Shown: positions 1 to 6,794, numbered from the stretch's first letter. The stretch is 10,527 nt of DNA from Betaproteobacteria bacterium (GCA_003455595.1 DMQT01000209.1:1-10527); one strand, 5' to 3'. Numbers and translations: made by a program. Notes: generated from the letters alone by a model not told the origin.

Positions 1-104
1 AGACAGGTGTGTGGCTCAAGAACGCGGTACAGATGCGCCACCTCGACAGCATGGCAAAACGCTTGCGCGCGCTGGAAAAAAAACTTGAAGATGGGGAGAA
101 ATAA
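1..104 (+). CDS. lpxD: UDP-3-O-acylglucosamine N-acyltransferase, C-terminal end (partial)
   Basis: This is the last 33 codons of a gene that begins before the window; the reading frame starts at base 3 and the stop TAA is at 102-104. The residues include [15 protein letters not shown] followed by a Lys/Arg/Glu/Leu-rich helix. That resembles the C-terminal helical extension of LpxD, which follows its left-handed beta-helix. LpxD adds the second 3-hydroxyacyl chain, from acyl-ACP, to the glucosamine nitrogen in lipid A synthesis, in the cytoplasm. The identification rests on this tail and on the fabZ-lpxA-lpxB genes that follow at once, the usual order. The catalytic part is not visible. Confidence 0.82.
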   Translation, partial: TGVWLKNAVQMRHLDSMAKRLRALEKKLEDGEK

Positions 105-109
105 CCGAT

Positions 110-547
110 ATGAGCAGCATGGATATCAACGAAATCATGGCTTATCTGCCGCACCGTTTTCCGTTCCTGCTGGTGGATCGGGTGTTGACGCTGGAAAAAG
201 GCAAAAACATCGTCGCGGTGAAGAACGTGAGTATGAATGAACCGTTTTTCCCCGGTCATTTCCCCAAGCATCCGGTGATGCCCGGCGTGCTGATCCTGGA
301 AGCGCTGGCGCAAGCTGCTGCTTTGCTGTCGTTCAAGAGTGTGGGCGATGCGCCTAATCCGGATGCGGTGGTATATTTCGCCGGGATCGACGGCGCGCGT
401 TTTAAAAAACCGGTAGTGCCGGGTGATCAACTGATATTGCACGTGGAAATCCTGCGCAATCTAAAGGGTATCTGGAAATACGGCACCTATGCCGAAGTCG
501 ACGGCCAGCGCGTGGCCGAAGCCGAAATGATGGCCACTTTGCGCTAG
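110..547 (+). CDS. fabZ: 3-hydroxyacyl-[acyl-carrier-protein] dehydratase FabZ
   Basis: FabZ dehydrates 3-hydroxyacyl-ACP to trans-2-enoyl-ACP in fatty acid elongation, so it competes with LpxA and LpxD for the same 3-hydroxyacyl-ACP pool. The 145-residue protein has the usual hot-dog-fold length. It shows the family landmarks in order: [13 protein letters not shown] near residues 13-25, the catalytic-His segment FFPGHFP with His50, and the helix with catalytic Glu64 in [17 protein letters not shown] segment follows near residues 89-94. The ATG at 110 lies five bases after the lpxD stop, and the purine-rich stretch GGGGAGAA just upstream can serve as ribosome binding site. Placement between lpxD and lpxA is the classic arrangement. 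No oddity is seen. Confidence 0.97.
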   Translation: MSSMDINEIMAYLPHRFPFLLVDRVLTLEKGKNIVAVKNVSMNEPFFPGHFPKHPVMPGVLILEALAQAAALLSFKSVGDAPNPDAVVYFAGIDGARFKKPVVPGDQLILHVEILRNLKGIWKYGTYAEVDGQRVAEAEMMATLR

Positions 548-556
548 GTCAGATTC

Positions 557-1339
557 ATGAGTTCCAGCTTGATTCATCCCACCGCTATCATTCATCCTGC
601 TGCGCAACTCGGCAACGACGTCAGCATCGGCCCCTACGCCATCATCGGCGAGCACGTGGTGATCGGTGACGACACCCGCGTCGGTGCGCATACCGTCATC
701 AGCGGCCACACGACAATAGGCCGCGACAACCAGATTTTTCAGTTCAATTCGCTGGGTGAAATCCCGCAGGACAAGAAATATGCCGGCGAGCCGACGCGGC
801 TGGAAATCGGCGACCGTAATACCGTGCGTGAATTCTGCACCTTCAATCTGGGTACCGCGCAGGACGGTGGTGTGACGCGCATCGGCGACGACAACTGGAT
901 CATGGCCTATGTCCATCTGGCGCACGATTGCCAGGTCGGTAACCATACCATTTTTGCCAACAACGCCTCGCTGGCCGGGCACGTCAGCGTCGGCGATTAC
1001 GCCATCCTGGGCGGTTTCACCGGCGTGCACCAGTTCTGCAAGATTGGCGCGCACGTGATGACCGGCATCTCCAGCGTGGTATTCAAGGATATTCCGCCGT
1101 ATGTGATGGCGGCGGGGCAACCGGCGGCACCGCACGGCATCAACAGTGAAGGCCTGAAGCGACGTGGCTTTTCACCGGCAGCGTTGATGGCGTTGAAGCG
1201 CGCCTATAAAACCCTGTATCGCGAAGGGTTGACGCTTAACGAAGCGCGCGACAAGCTCGCTGAACAGGCGCAAAGCGTGGCTGAAATCCAGCCACTGCTG
1301 GATTTCATTGCCACCTCAGAACGCGGCATTATCCGCTAG
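557..1339 (+). CDS. lpxA: UDP-N-acetylglucosamine O-acyltransferase LpxA
   Basis: LpxA catalyses the first step of lipid A synthesis, moving a 3-hydroxyacyl chain from ACP to the 3-OH of UDP-GlcNAc in the cytoplasm. The 260 residues match the family length (262 in E. coli). The first two thirds are hexapeptide repeats of a left-handed beta-helix. The block VHLAHDC contains the catalytic His (His123, equivalent to E. coli His125). His142 (AGHVSV) and His158 (GVHQF) match other conserved active-site histidines. The C-terminal helical domain starts around GLKRRGFS. At the position equivalent to the E. coli acyl-chain ruler Gly173, this protein has Ile171, so a shorter acyl chain is expected (inference). 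The ATG lies nine bases after fabZ with only a weak AGGT as ribosome site. Confidence 0.97.
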   Translation: MSSSLIHPTAIIHPAAQLGNDVSIGPYAIIGEHVVIGDDTRVGAHTVISGHTTIGRDNQIFQFNSLGEIPQDKKYAGEPTRLEIGDRNTVREFCTFNLGTAQDGGVTRIGDDNWIMAYVHLAHDCQVGNHTIFANNASLAGHVSVGDYAILGGFTGVHQFCKIGAHVMTGISSVVFKDIPPYVMAAGQPAAPHGINSEGLKRRGFSPAALMALKRAYKTLYREGLTLNEARDKLAEQAQSVAEIQPLLDFIATSERGIIR

Positions 1340-2497
1340 ATGGGGGCCGCGTCACGCCCCCCCCGCGTCGGCATCGTCGCGGGCGAAGCCTCCGGTGACT
1401 TGCTCGGCAGCCACCTTATCAAAGCGCTCAAGGCGCGCCGCCCGGACATCGACTTCGTTGGCATTGCCGGGCCGAAAATGATCTCGGCCGGGGCGCGCAG
1501 CCTGTTCGATATGGACAAGCTGTCGGTGCGCGGCTATGTCGAAGCGCTGCGTCACCTGCCCGAGATTCTGGGTATCCGGCGCAAGCTCAAACGCACGCTG
1601 CTGGCCGATCCGCCCGACCTGTTCATCGGCATCGATGCGCCCGATTTCAACCTCGGCCTGGAAGCCGATCTCAAGGCGCGCGGCATTCCCACCCTGCATT
1701 ACGTCAGCCCGTCGATCTGGGCCTGGCGCGGTGGCCGCATTCACAAGATTGCCCGCGCCGTTTCGGAAATGCTGGTGGTGTTTCCGTTCGAGGCGGCGAT
1801 TTATCACCAGGCCGGTATCCGCGCCAGCTATGTCGGCCATCCGCTGGCCGACATGCTGCCGATGCAGCCCGACCGCGCCGCCATGCGCGAGCAGCTGAAA
1901 TTGTCGCCGACGCAACCTATCATGGCGCTGTTGCCAGGTAGCCGGGTGAGTGAGCTGGAACAACATGCACAACTGTTTGTTGATACGGCACGGTTGATTC
2001 ATGCGCGTCAGCCGGATGTGCTTTTTCTGGTGCCATTGCTGAGCCGTGCCACGCGTGCGATTTTCGAGCGTGCGCTGTACAGCGAAGACAATCCGCCACC
2101 GTTGCACATCCTGATCGGCCACGCCGATTATGCGATGACCGCAGCCGACGTGGTGCTGGTGGCGTCCGGTACCGCCACGCTGGAGGCCGCGCTGTTGAAG
2201 CGGCCGATGGTAATTACCTATCGCGTACCCAAACTCACAGCGTGGATCATGCGGCGGCAGGCGTATCTGCCGTGGGTCGGGCTGCCGAATATTCTCGCCA
2301 ACCGCGACGTGGTGCCCGAACTGGTGCAGGAAAATGCCACTCCGGAAAAACTCGCCGACGCGCTGCTGGATTTATTGACCGACGCGGACAAGCGCCGTGA
2401 AATCGAAACCGAGTTCGCGCGCCAGCATGACCAGCTCAGACGCGACACCGCCGAGCGCATGAGCGACGCCATCCTGCCGTATCTGGTGCGCACATGA
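1340..2497 (+). CDS. lpxB: Lipid-A-disaccharide synthase LpxB
   Basis: LpxB (glycosyltransferase family GT19) joins UDP-2,3-diacylglucosamine and lipid X into the beta-1,6 disaccharide of lipid A, at the inner face of the cytoplasmic membrane. The 385-residue length is normal. Landmarks in order: [10 protein letters not shown] near residues 11-20, IGIDAPDFN at 97-105 with Asp99 matching the essential Asp of E. coli Lpx[11 protein letters not shown] at 121-130, VGHPL at 165-169, LLPGSR at 198-203, the donor-binding [10 protein letters not shown] at 276-285 and GLPN at 314-317. The ATG directly follows the lpxA stop (TAGATG) with no clear Shine-Dalgarno sequence, so translation is probably coupled to lpxA. 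Its end overlaps rnhB. Confidence 0.97.
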   Translation: MGAASRPPRVGIVAGEASGDLLGSHLIKALKARRPDIDFVGIAGPKMISAGARSLFDMDKLSVRGYVEALRHLPEILGIRRKLKRTLLADPPDLFIGIDAPDFNLGLEADLKARGIPTLHYVSPSIWAWRGGRIHKIARAVSEMLVVFPFEAAIYHQAGIRASYVGHPLADMLPMQPDRAAMREQLKLSPTQPIMALLPGSRVSELEQHAQLFVDTARLIHARQPDVLFLVPLLSRATRAIFERALYSEDNPPPLHILIGHADYAMTAADVVLVASGTATLEAALLKRPMVITYRVPKLTAWIMRRQAYLPWVGLPNILANRDVVPELVQENATPEKLADALLDLLTDADKRREIETEFARQHDQLRRDTAERMSDAILPYLVRT

Positions 2498-3075
2498 CGC
2501 GGATTCTGGTATGCGGCGTGGATGAAGCGGGGCGCGGGCCACTGGCGGGCGCAGGGTACGCTGCCGCCGTCATTCTCGACCCGTCGCGCCCCATCGTCGG
2601 CCTGAATGATTCCAAAAAACTCACTGCAAAAAAACGCGACGCGCTGGAAATCCTGATTCAGGAACGCGCGCTGGCGTGGGCCGTGGCGTATGCGAGCGCC
2701 GCCGAAATCGATGCGATCAATATTCTGCAAGCCAGCCTGCTGGCCATGCAGCGTGCCATCGAAGGCTTGCACATCACGCCGACGGAAGTGCTGGTGGATG
2801 GTCTGCATTGCCCGAAAATCAGCCTGCCGTCGCGCGCCATTGTGCAGGGCGATGCGCTCGAACCGGCGATTTCGGCGGCCTCTATTCTGGCCAAAACCGC
2901 GCGTGACCGCGAATTGCTGTTACTGCACGCACGTTACCCACAGTACGGCTTTGACCGCCATAAGGGCTACCCCACGCGCGAACATCTGGCCGCGCTGGCG
3001 CAACATGGCATCACGCCGGAACATCGCAGGAGTTATGCGCCGGTGCGGCGCTGCATGGCCGGGACAATCACTTAG
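2494..3075 (+). CDS. rnhB: Ribonuclease HII
   Basis: RNase HII cuts the RNA strand of RNA-DNA hybrids and starts removal of single ribonucleotides built into DNA. At 193 residues it is of normal size. The first two catalytic acids sit in [13 protein letters not shown] (Asp10, Glu11). The other two are most likely Asp102 (VLVDGL) and Asp120 (VQGD), just before the conserved [15 protein letters not shown] segment. The C-terminal part has the typical [11 protein letters not shown] followed by HRRSYAPV. The start ATG overlaps the lpxB stop as ATGA, so it is the last member of the lipid A operon and translationally coupled. It has no functional tie to lipid A, but this position is common in proteobacteria. 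Confidence 0.96.
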   Translation: MTRILVCGVDEAGRGPLAGAGYAAAVILDPSRPIVGLNDSKKLTAKKRDALEILIQERALAWAVAYASAAEIDAINILQASLLAMQRAIEGLHITPTEVLVDGLHCPKISLPSRAIVQGDALEPAISAASILAKTARDRELLLLHARYPQYGFDRHKGYPTREHLAALAQHGITPEHRRSYAPVRRCMAGTIT

Positions 3076-3196
3076 CCACAGAGCACACACAGAAATACGT
3101 ACTGGGGGCTTGTACTAAATCTTTCGCGAGTGCCAAGACAATCCCAACCGTTTTTGTGTACGCTTAGGACTGTTTTTATACCACGGAGAGCGCACC
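3076..3196. other. Intergenic gap after the lpx-rnhB operon
   Basis: These 121 bases separate rnhB from the CopD-like gene, after a block with almost no gaps, so a new transcript probably begins here. No clear hairpin terminator is visible. The start, CCACAGAGCACACACAG, resembles short purine-rich CACAGAG strings found in many copies in some proteobacterial genomes; one copy cannot show that. The right end carries a weak promoter candidate and a ribosome site. Confidence 0.5.
3154..3182 (+). promoter_or_regulatory. Weak sigma-70-like promoter candidate for the CopD-like gene
   Basis: TTGTGT (3154-3159) and TATACC (3177-3182) are 17 bases apart and lie just upstream of the CopD-like gene. Each hexamer matches the consensus only partly, so this is a suggestion based on spacing and position. 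If it is used, the leader would be very short, with GGAG (3185-3188) as the ribosome site. Confidence 0.25.
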
Positions 3197-3643
3197 ATGT
3201 TATTTGCAAAGTTTCTGCACATCATCGGTTTTACCGTATGGGTCGGCGGCATGTTCTTTGCCTATATGGCACTGCGCCCGGTGGCCGCGGCCAGACTGGA
3301 GCCGCCGCAGCGTTTAGCACTGTGGGAAGGCGTGTTCAGCAAGTTTTTCCCTTGGGTGTGGCTGTGCGTGGCGTTGATTCTGGGCAGCGGTCTCTACATG
3401 ATGGCGCTGCTGGGCAAACCGCCGATGTATGTCTCTGCCATGTTCGGCCTGGGCATCATCATGATGATGCTATTCGCGCATGTTTTCTTTGCGCCGTTCA
3501 AACGTCTCAAGCGCGCTGTCGCCGCACAGGACTGGCAGGCGGGCGGTGCTGCACTGGGACAGATCCGCATGCTGGTGGGGATTAATCTGAGCCTGGGACT
3601 GGTGACCATCGTGGTAGGCGCGCTGGGTACGCTGCTTGCATAG
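3197..3643 (+). CDS. CopD-like four-helix integral membrane protein
   Basis: The 148-residue protein has four clear hydrophobic segments: roughly residues 4-26, 50-72, 77-100 and 126-147, with basic and polar loops such as FKRLKRAVAA between the third and fourth. The first helix has the pattern KFLHIIGFTVWVGGMFF, with His8 and a Trp-x-Gly-Gly turn, typical of the short CopD-domain family (PF05425-like) and related small membrane proteins. His95 in helix three and Asn130 in helix four are other polar residues inside the membrane. CopD proteins are linked to copper uptake, and small relatives may bind haem or metal, but no copper gene lies nearby, so the substrate is unknown. ATG at 3197 is preceded by CACGGAGAGCGCACC, a usable ribosome site. 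It converges with the next gene, leaving 16 bases between stops. Confidence 0.75.
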   Translation: MLFAKFLHIIGFTVWVGGMFFAYMALRPVAAARLEPPQRLALWEGVFSKFFPWVWLCVALILGSGLYMMALLGKPPMYVSAMFGLGIIMMMLFAHVFFAPFKRLKRAVAAQDWQAGGAALGQIRMLVGINLSLGLVTIVVGALGTLLA

Positions 3644-3659
3644 GCGCGGGCTGACGCGC

Positions 3660-4796
3660 TCACAGACTGGCCTCTTTCCCCCACAATTGCTGCATGCTGA
3701 AACGGACATCCGCCTGTTCCGGGTGAAGTGCCTCGCGAATGGCGAAGAGTTCTTTTGAAGTATCACGCTGAATCGGAAAGGACAGGGCGGCGCCGCGCGG
3801 CCCGACCAGTGCATGCACCACAGGCGTTGATGCCTGTTTGCTTTTGCGGGTGACCACGCCGATCTCGCCATTGTGCAGACGTACATATGTGCCCGGCGGA
3901 TACATGCCGAGTTCATGGATAAAATACGGCGCCAGGTGCGTGTCTATGGTTTTGCTGTCTTCGACAAACAATTCGCGCAACGCTGCAGATGGCAGCAAAG
4001 GCTGGCGATAGGTGCGTCCGGTAACGCGCGCGCAATAACGGTCCGCCAGTGAAATGATCTTGGCATTCTGCGCAATGGCTTGGCCGCTCAGGCCGCAAGG
4101 GTAGCCGCTGCCGTCCTCGTTTTCGTGATGTTGCAGCACATAGGTTAACCAGTCGGGGTTGTTGATTCCCGCCTGCTTCAGCAAGCGAACGCTCTCTTCA
4201 GGATGTTTTTTAATCAATTCGAGTTCTTTATCGGTCAGCGGTCCCTGCTTGTCCTGGAAATGGTCATGCTGGCGCAGCATGCCAATATTCATTGTCAAGG
4301 CTGCGGCGACAATGGTTAGAATCTCGTCGGTGCTTTTTTTCATGACCTGTGCAACCAGCAGGGAGGCCACCGCCGTATCCATCGAATGGCGTCCGGCATA
4401 GCTGCTGACGCTCTGGTTGAGCAAAATACAGGCAACTGCAATATCAGGATTCAGATTGGTGGCATAGATCACCGTTTTGGCAACCTCGAGAATCTTGATT
4501 TGCGCATTCGCCTCGGTATGCAAGCCAAACAGCAACCCCTCAAGCCGTTTGTGTGCCAGATTGATAAAGCGCAAAACGGATGGGAGCTCTCGAACCTGTG
4601 CCACTGCGTGGGGTATCTCGGTTGGCTTGTGCGGCAAGTCAATGAACAACCCGCGTTCCACTAACGATTCCAGTTGGTGTGCGTTATCTATGACATGGCC
4701 ACGGCTGAGCAGCAAGTGTCCGGTTGTATCGTAGACATCCCATTGCAAAGGTTCACCCAGAACCATGTCATGCATACTGATACGTCGTTTATTCAT
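3660..4796 (-). CDS. HD-GYP-related signalling protein with degenerate HD motif
   Basis: A 378-residue protein with the overall plan of an HD-GYP output domain, the type that hydrolyses cyclic-di-GMP. The N-terminal part (residues 1-55, with WDVYDTTGHLLLSRG) is a small domain often found before HD-GYP. The catalytic-type domain spans about residues 110-300. It keeps an early His137 (RHSMD), His198 (KKHPEE), His223-His224-Glu225 followed by the GYP loop (DGSGYP, Gly231-Pro233), and Asp252 (SLADRY). The central HD pair expected in 'LLHDIGK' reads LTMNIGM: Met169 and Asn170 replace His and Asp, and the Lys is Met. This protein is therefore probably inactive or works as a binding protein. The C-terminal segment ELGMYPPGTYVRLHNGEIG matches the tail usual in this subgroup. 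The start has a strong AGGAGGT five bases upstream of ATG. Confidence 0.88.
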   Translation of the reverse strand: MNKRRISMHDMVLGEPLQWDVYDTTGHLLLSRGHVIDNAHQLESLVERGLFIDLPHKPTEIPHAVAQVRELPSVLRFINLAHKRLEGLLFGLHTEANAQIKILEVAKTVIYATNLNPDIAVACILLNQSVSSYAGRHSMDTAVASLLVAQVMKKSTDEILTIVAAALTMNIGMLRQHDHFQDKQGPLTDKELELIKKHPEESVRLLKQAGINNPDWLTYVLQHHENEDGSGYPCGLSGQAIAQNAKIISLADRYCARVTGRTYRQPLLPSAALRELFVEDSKTIDTHLAPYFIHELGMYPPGTYVRLHNGEIGVVTRKSKQASTPVVHALVGPRGAALSFPIQRDTSKELFAIREALHPEQADVRFSMQQLWGKEASL

Positions 4797-5071
4797 GGAG
4801 ACCTCCTGTTGCCTTTCGTCAGCACATTCTATGCATGTACCTCATTGGCAGGATGGGGCGTATTTGTATGGTAGCAAAATCGCGGTATTTGTCGTTTGCC
4901 TGCACGGCTGCCGACATTTGTATCGGCCATGTTTGGTTTGGGACGTCGTGGTTAGCGCGCCCAATCCTGTTTGCTTATGCATGACTGATTTTGAGTATGG
5001 CAGGCGCCAGGTGAATAGCGGCGCCTGCGTATTGACGAGCGCAATTTAACACTGGCAGCGGGTGCTGCGCA
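4797..5071. other. Intergenic region upstream of the degenerate HD-GYP gene
   Basis: These 275 bases lie between two minus-strand genes. They are less GC-rich than the genes and no convincing ORF is present. They should hold the promoter of the HD-GYP gene. A TAGAAT hexamer on the minus strand (around 4828-4833) resembles a -10 box but has no good -35 partner. A five-base stem GCCGA/TCGGC (4910-4914, 4923-4927) and the longer hairpin listed separately are the only structures seen. Confidence 0.5.
5000..5028 (-). terminator. Nine-base-pair perfect hairpin downstream of the Rossmann gene
   Basis: GCAGGCGCC (5000-5008) and GGCGCCTGC (5020-5028) are perfect inverted repeats around an 11-base loop. 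The hairpin lies 43 bases past the stop of the minus-strand Rossmann gene, a fitting place for transcription termination. No T-run follows on either strand, so it may instead be an RNA stability element or a protein-binding site. Confidence 0.45.
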
Positions 5072-5464
5072 TCAGTAGCCGGTTTGTGCGCTCTGCGGCA
5101 GATCGCCGACTTCACCGAAGAAATTCCACAGCAGATGGGCGACGACTTCGGGCGCAATCACGGTGTGACGATTGTTGGTTTCCTGGAGACGGGTACGCAG
5201 ATCCTTGCGTAATTGTGGATTACCCGTCAGGTCGAAAATGATATCGACATGGTCGCCCAGATCGATGACTTCCAGCGCATCACGAAAAACGGGAATTTTG
5301 CTGTGCACGAAACCCATGGCTACCGGGGATTCCAGGTCTCTGGAGGCGACCGCAACGATTTCCACATTGACGTGCTCTTCCTGAATTTTTTCCAGGAAAT
5401 TTTCTGCGAAAATTTCTCCGACGCTGCCTAAACCGAGTAATGCGACTCTAACTTTATTGCTCAT
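5072..5464 (-). CDS. Stand-alone Rossmann-type NAD(P)-binding domain protein
   Basis: This 130-residue protein is essentially one nucleotide-binding fold. The N-terminus has strand VRVALL followed by GLGSVG (Gly11, Gly13, Gly16), the classic GxGxxG dinucleotide loop. A second strand, VEIVAVASRD, comes near residues 34-43, and a later segment reads DIIFDLTGNPQLRKDL. The order resembles the N-terminal half of homoserine dehydrogenase and similar enzymes, but the catalytic half is missing, so it is unlikely to be a dehydrogenase. The end, HTVIAPEVVAHLLWNFFGEV, recalls Rossmann-like sensory domains fused to PAS/kinase proteins in some bacteria; this is recollection of family patterns, not a search. 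AAGGAG lies eight bases before ATG. Nearest same-strand downstream gene is the degenerate HD-GYP gene. Confidence 0.7.
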   Translation of the reverse strand: MSNKVRVALLGLGSVGEIFAENFLEKIQEEHVNVEIVAVASRDLESPVAMGFVHSKIPVFRDALEVIDLGDHVDIIFDLTGNPQLRKDLRTRLQETNNRHTVIAPEVVAHLLWNFFGEVGDLPQSAQTGY

Positions 5465-5482
5465 GGGTATGTCTCCTTTGTG

Positions 5483-5659
5483 TTATGAGTTTATCGGCTG
5501 ACGATACCGGAACAGGCTGGCGCTAGCAAGGAATAGAAAAGTGAGCACGATCAAGCCGTGTTGGCTGAGGGAAAATCGAGATTCTCGTACTCCAGCAACA
5601 ACGGTAATGCCTGGACCTGTGTGCCTAATGGCAGCTACGATTAACGCCGTGACCAACAT
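5483..5659 (-). CDS. Possible 58-residue two-helix membrane peptide or tail remnant
   Basis: Doubtful. Starting from the ATG at 5659, the frame gives 58 residues with two hydrophobic stretches, MLVTALIVAAI and HGLIVLTFLFLASASLF, and a basic end (FRYRQ). The frame stays open upstream to 5764 but no good ribosome site precedes either start. It stops 18 bases before the Rossmann gene on the same strand, as an operon partner would. The segment RFSLSQHGLIVL followed by a hydrophobic run and Arg-rich end resembles the IPTL-CTERM sorting signal (PTLSEWGLI pattern), though the key Pro and Trp are absent. It may thus be the remnant end of a larger exported protein. Third-position GC is only about half. 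Confidence 0.25.
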   Translation of the reverse strand: MLVTALIVAAIRHTGPGITVVAGVRESRFSLSQHGLIVLTFLFLASASLFRYRQPINS

Positions 5660-5706
5660 CCACTTCAGTCCGGTTGTTGCATCGCCAGGTTCAGCCTGGG
5701 CTTTAA

Positions 5707-5862
5707 GGTGCGGGTGAAGTAGGCAGTGCCGGTAATGCCAAGTTCTGTAAAATCCGCCCGGCAACGTGGCTGATCGCTATGCCGATCGAAGGTGGCCAGG
5801 CGGCGGAGGAACTCAAGTCGAGGAAAACCGCCACGCTCGAGTTCAATATGGTGGTGAAATAA
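5707..5862 (+). pseudogene. Possible C-terminal gene fragment just upstream of the 225-residue ORF
   Basis: A frame open from 5707 (after an in-frame TAA at 5704-5706) to the stop at 5860-5862. It includes FCKIRPATWLIAMPIEGG and ends in TATLEFNMVVK. Codon use in its second half is GC-rich at third positions like the real genes around it. No start with a ribosome site is seen except an internal ATG at 5779, which would give 27 residues. I do not recognise the family. It could be the end of a truncated gene, or a short leader ORF coupled to the next gene, which starts two bases after its stop. Confidence 0.3.
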
Positions 5863-5863
5863 A

Positions 5864-6541
5864 TTGCAAAAAATCATTGTCACGCTGGCGGGCAAAACCT
5901 GCATCCTGCGCTATCAAATCCTCCCCGGCGGCAGTCGCGACGGGCTGACGTGGGACGCCTACATTGCGGTGCAGCCGTCTGCCGAGCTGGTGCGCTTTAA
6001 CCTCAAGGGACTGACCCCGGCGATGTTCTGCGTGAACATCGCCGACACGGTGAATACCCATCGGGTGTGTGCCGGTGTGGTGGAAAATGAGCGTCAGATG
6101 CCGGTGGCGCGTTGGCAGATGAATGAGGAGGACTATGGTCGCGCGTTGCAGGCAGGCATAACGCCACCCAGCCATGCCGCCATCGTGCACGCACTCAAAC
6201 ACCTGCCGGGTTACGTGCAGGCCATCGACGGCCAGTGTCTGGATTTCGAGGCGGTGGTGGTGCTGGATGCGCCGGTCGCCAGCGGCTATCAACTCAGCGT
6301 TGTTACCGAAGACGTGGGCGAGCGCCGTGCACCGTTTGCGTTTTACAGCCTGGATACGCACGACGCCAATGGCTGGCGTGGTTACCCGCCGCCGCAGGCG
6401 CATCTGCCGACGGTGCGTGCCGCGCTGGATGTGCAATTGCAGGCGATTGGCGAGGCGGGTGTCATGCTGACGCAGGTGATCGACGAGACCGATTACGTGA
6501 TTGCGCTGAATTTTCCGGCCTGGTCAGGGTTTAATTTTTGA
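5864..6541 (+). CDS. Hypothetical protein, 225 residues, TTG start
   Basis: I do not recognise this family. The protein starts IIVTLAGKTCILRY and has no signal peptide, no transmembrane segment and no obvious catalytic motif, so it is probably cytoplasmic. Notable segments are LTWDAYIAVQPSAELVRFN near residues 28-46, RWQMNEEDYGRALQAG around 84-99, and LTQVIDETDYVIALNF near the end. Composition and GC-rich third positions look like a genuine gene. TTG at 5864 is the only plausible start: an in-frame TGA lies at 5855-5857, just upstream, and the next ATG is far inside. The ribosome site is weak (GGTGG), so it may be translated by coupling to the short frame ending at 5862. Its last 11 bases overlap the end of the opposing gene. 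Confidence 0.65.
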   Translation: MQKIIVTLAGKTCILRYQILPGGSRDGLTWDAYIAVQPSAELVRFNLKGLTPAMFCVNIADTVNTHRVCAGVVENERQMPVARWQMNEEDYGRALQAGITPPSHAAIVHALKHLPGYVQAIDGQCLDFEAVVVLDAPVASGYQLSVVTEDVGERRAPFAFYSLDTHDANGWRGYPPPQAHLPTVRAALDVQLQAIGEAGVMLTQVIDETDYVIALNFPAWSGFNF

Positions 6542-6556
6542 CCTGACTGCCCTGAC
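6522..6556. terminator. Inverted repeats across the convergent gene ends
   Basis: GTCAGGG (6523-6529) and CCCTGAC (6550-6556) are perfect inverted repeats, and GGTCA/TGACC (6522-6526, 6539-6543) form an alternative nested pair. A T-rich run (TTTAATTTTT) lies between the arms. Position over two convergent stop codons suits a two-way terminator, but the long loop makes this a weak one. Confidence 0.3.
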
Positions 6557-6794
6557 ATAACTCGGGTTTGCCGAATTTGTTGAATACTGGTGCAATGCCA
6601 GTGGGCGCGGTGGGCAGCGGGAATACGTAATACGCCGCGCCATCGAGGCAGATTTTGTAGAGCTTCCACGCCTGAATCTGGCCTTCCACGCGGATTTCTT
6701 CGATCAGATTCCGATTCAGTTGTATCGGTCGGTCAGCCGCGTGCGCGAAGGGTGTCAGTGCGCTCAGTGCCAGTATCCATAAGCTGGTTTTCAT
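6531..6794 (-). CDS. Small exported protein, 87 residues
   Basis: The N-terminus is a textbook Sec signal peptide: MKTSLWILALSALTPFAHA followed by Ala-Asp, with an AHA cleavage motif. This predicts a mature periplasmic or secreted protein of about 68 residues. The mature part contains two cysteines (Cys49 and Cys80) that could form a disulfide, and a central stretch QAWKLYKICLDGAAYYVFP. I do not recognise a family. The start is firm: AAGGAG lies seven bases before the ATG. It overlaps the 3' end of the upstream glycosyltransferase gene by 62 bases in another frame, so both are likely on one transcript. Its stop overlaps the convergent hypothetical gene by 11 bases. Confidence 0.75.
   Translation of the reverse strand: MKTSLWILALSALTPFAHAADRPIQLNRNLIEEIRVEGQIQAWKLYKICLDGAAYYVFPLPTAPTGIAPVFNKFGKPELCQGSQVKN

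Larger units (their letters stand above)
5465..5863. other. 399-base region with possible gene remnants and divergent promoters
   Basis: No well-supported full gene fits here. The flanking genes point away from each other, so promoters are expected. Several short open stretches look partly coding. On the minus strand, one ends in a hydrophobic tail (listed separately). On the plus strand, frame 5537-5644 ends in NAWTCVPNGSYD, and frame 5707-5862 ends in ATLEFNMVVK with codons much like neighbouring genes. None has a complete start with a ribosome site. A decayed gene or genes would explain the mixture; chance is the alternative. Confidence 0.45.

Noticed and set aside
461..1135. Long minus-strand open frame (224 codons) opposite lpxA
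   Set aside because: It lies wholly against fabZ/lpxA, is rich in Arg, His and Val as expected for an antisense frame of GC-rich DNA, and has no recognisable motif.
1352..2122. Long minus-strand open frame (256 codons) opposite lpxB
   Set aside because: It mirrors the well-supported lpxB gene; its Arg/Gln/His-rich composition and lack of motifs point to a shadow.
3077..3095. CACAGAG-type string as a dispersed repeat
   Set aside because: Only one copy is in the window, so a repeat cannot be shown here.
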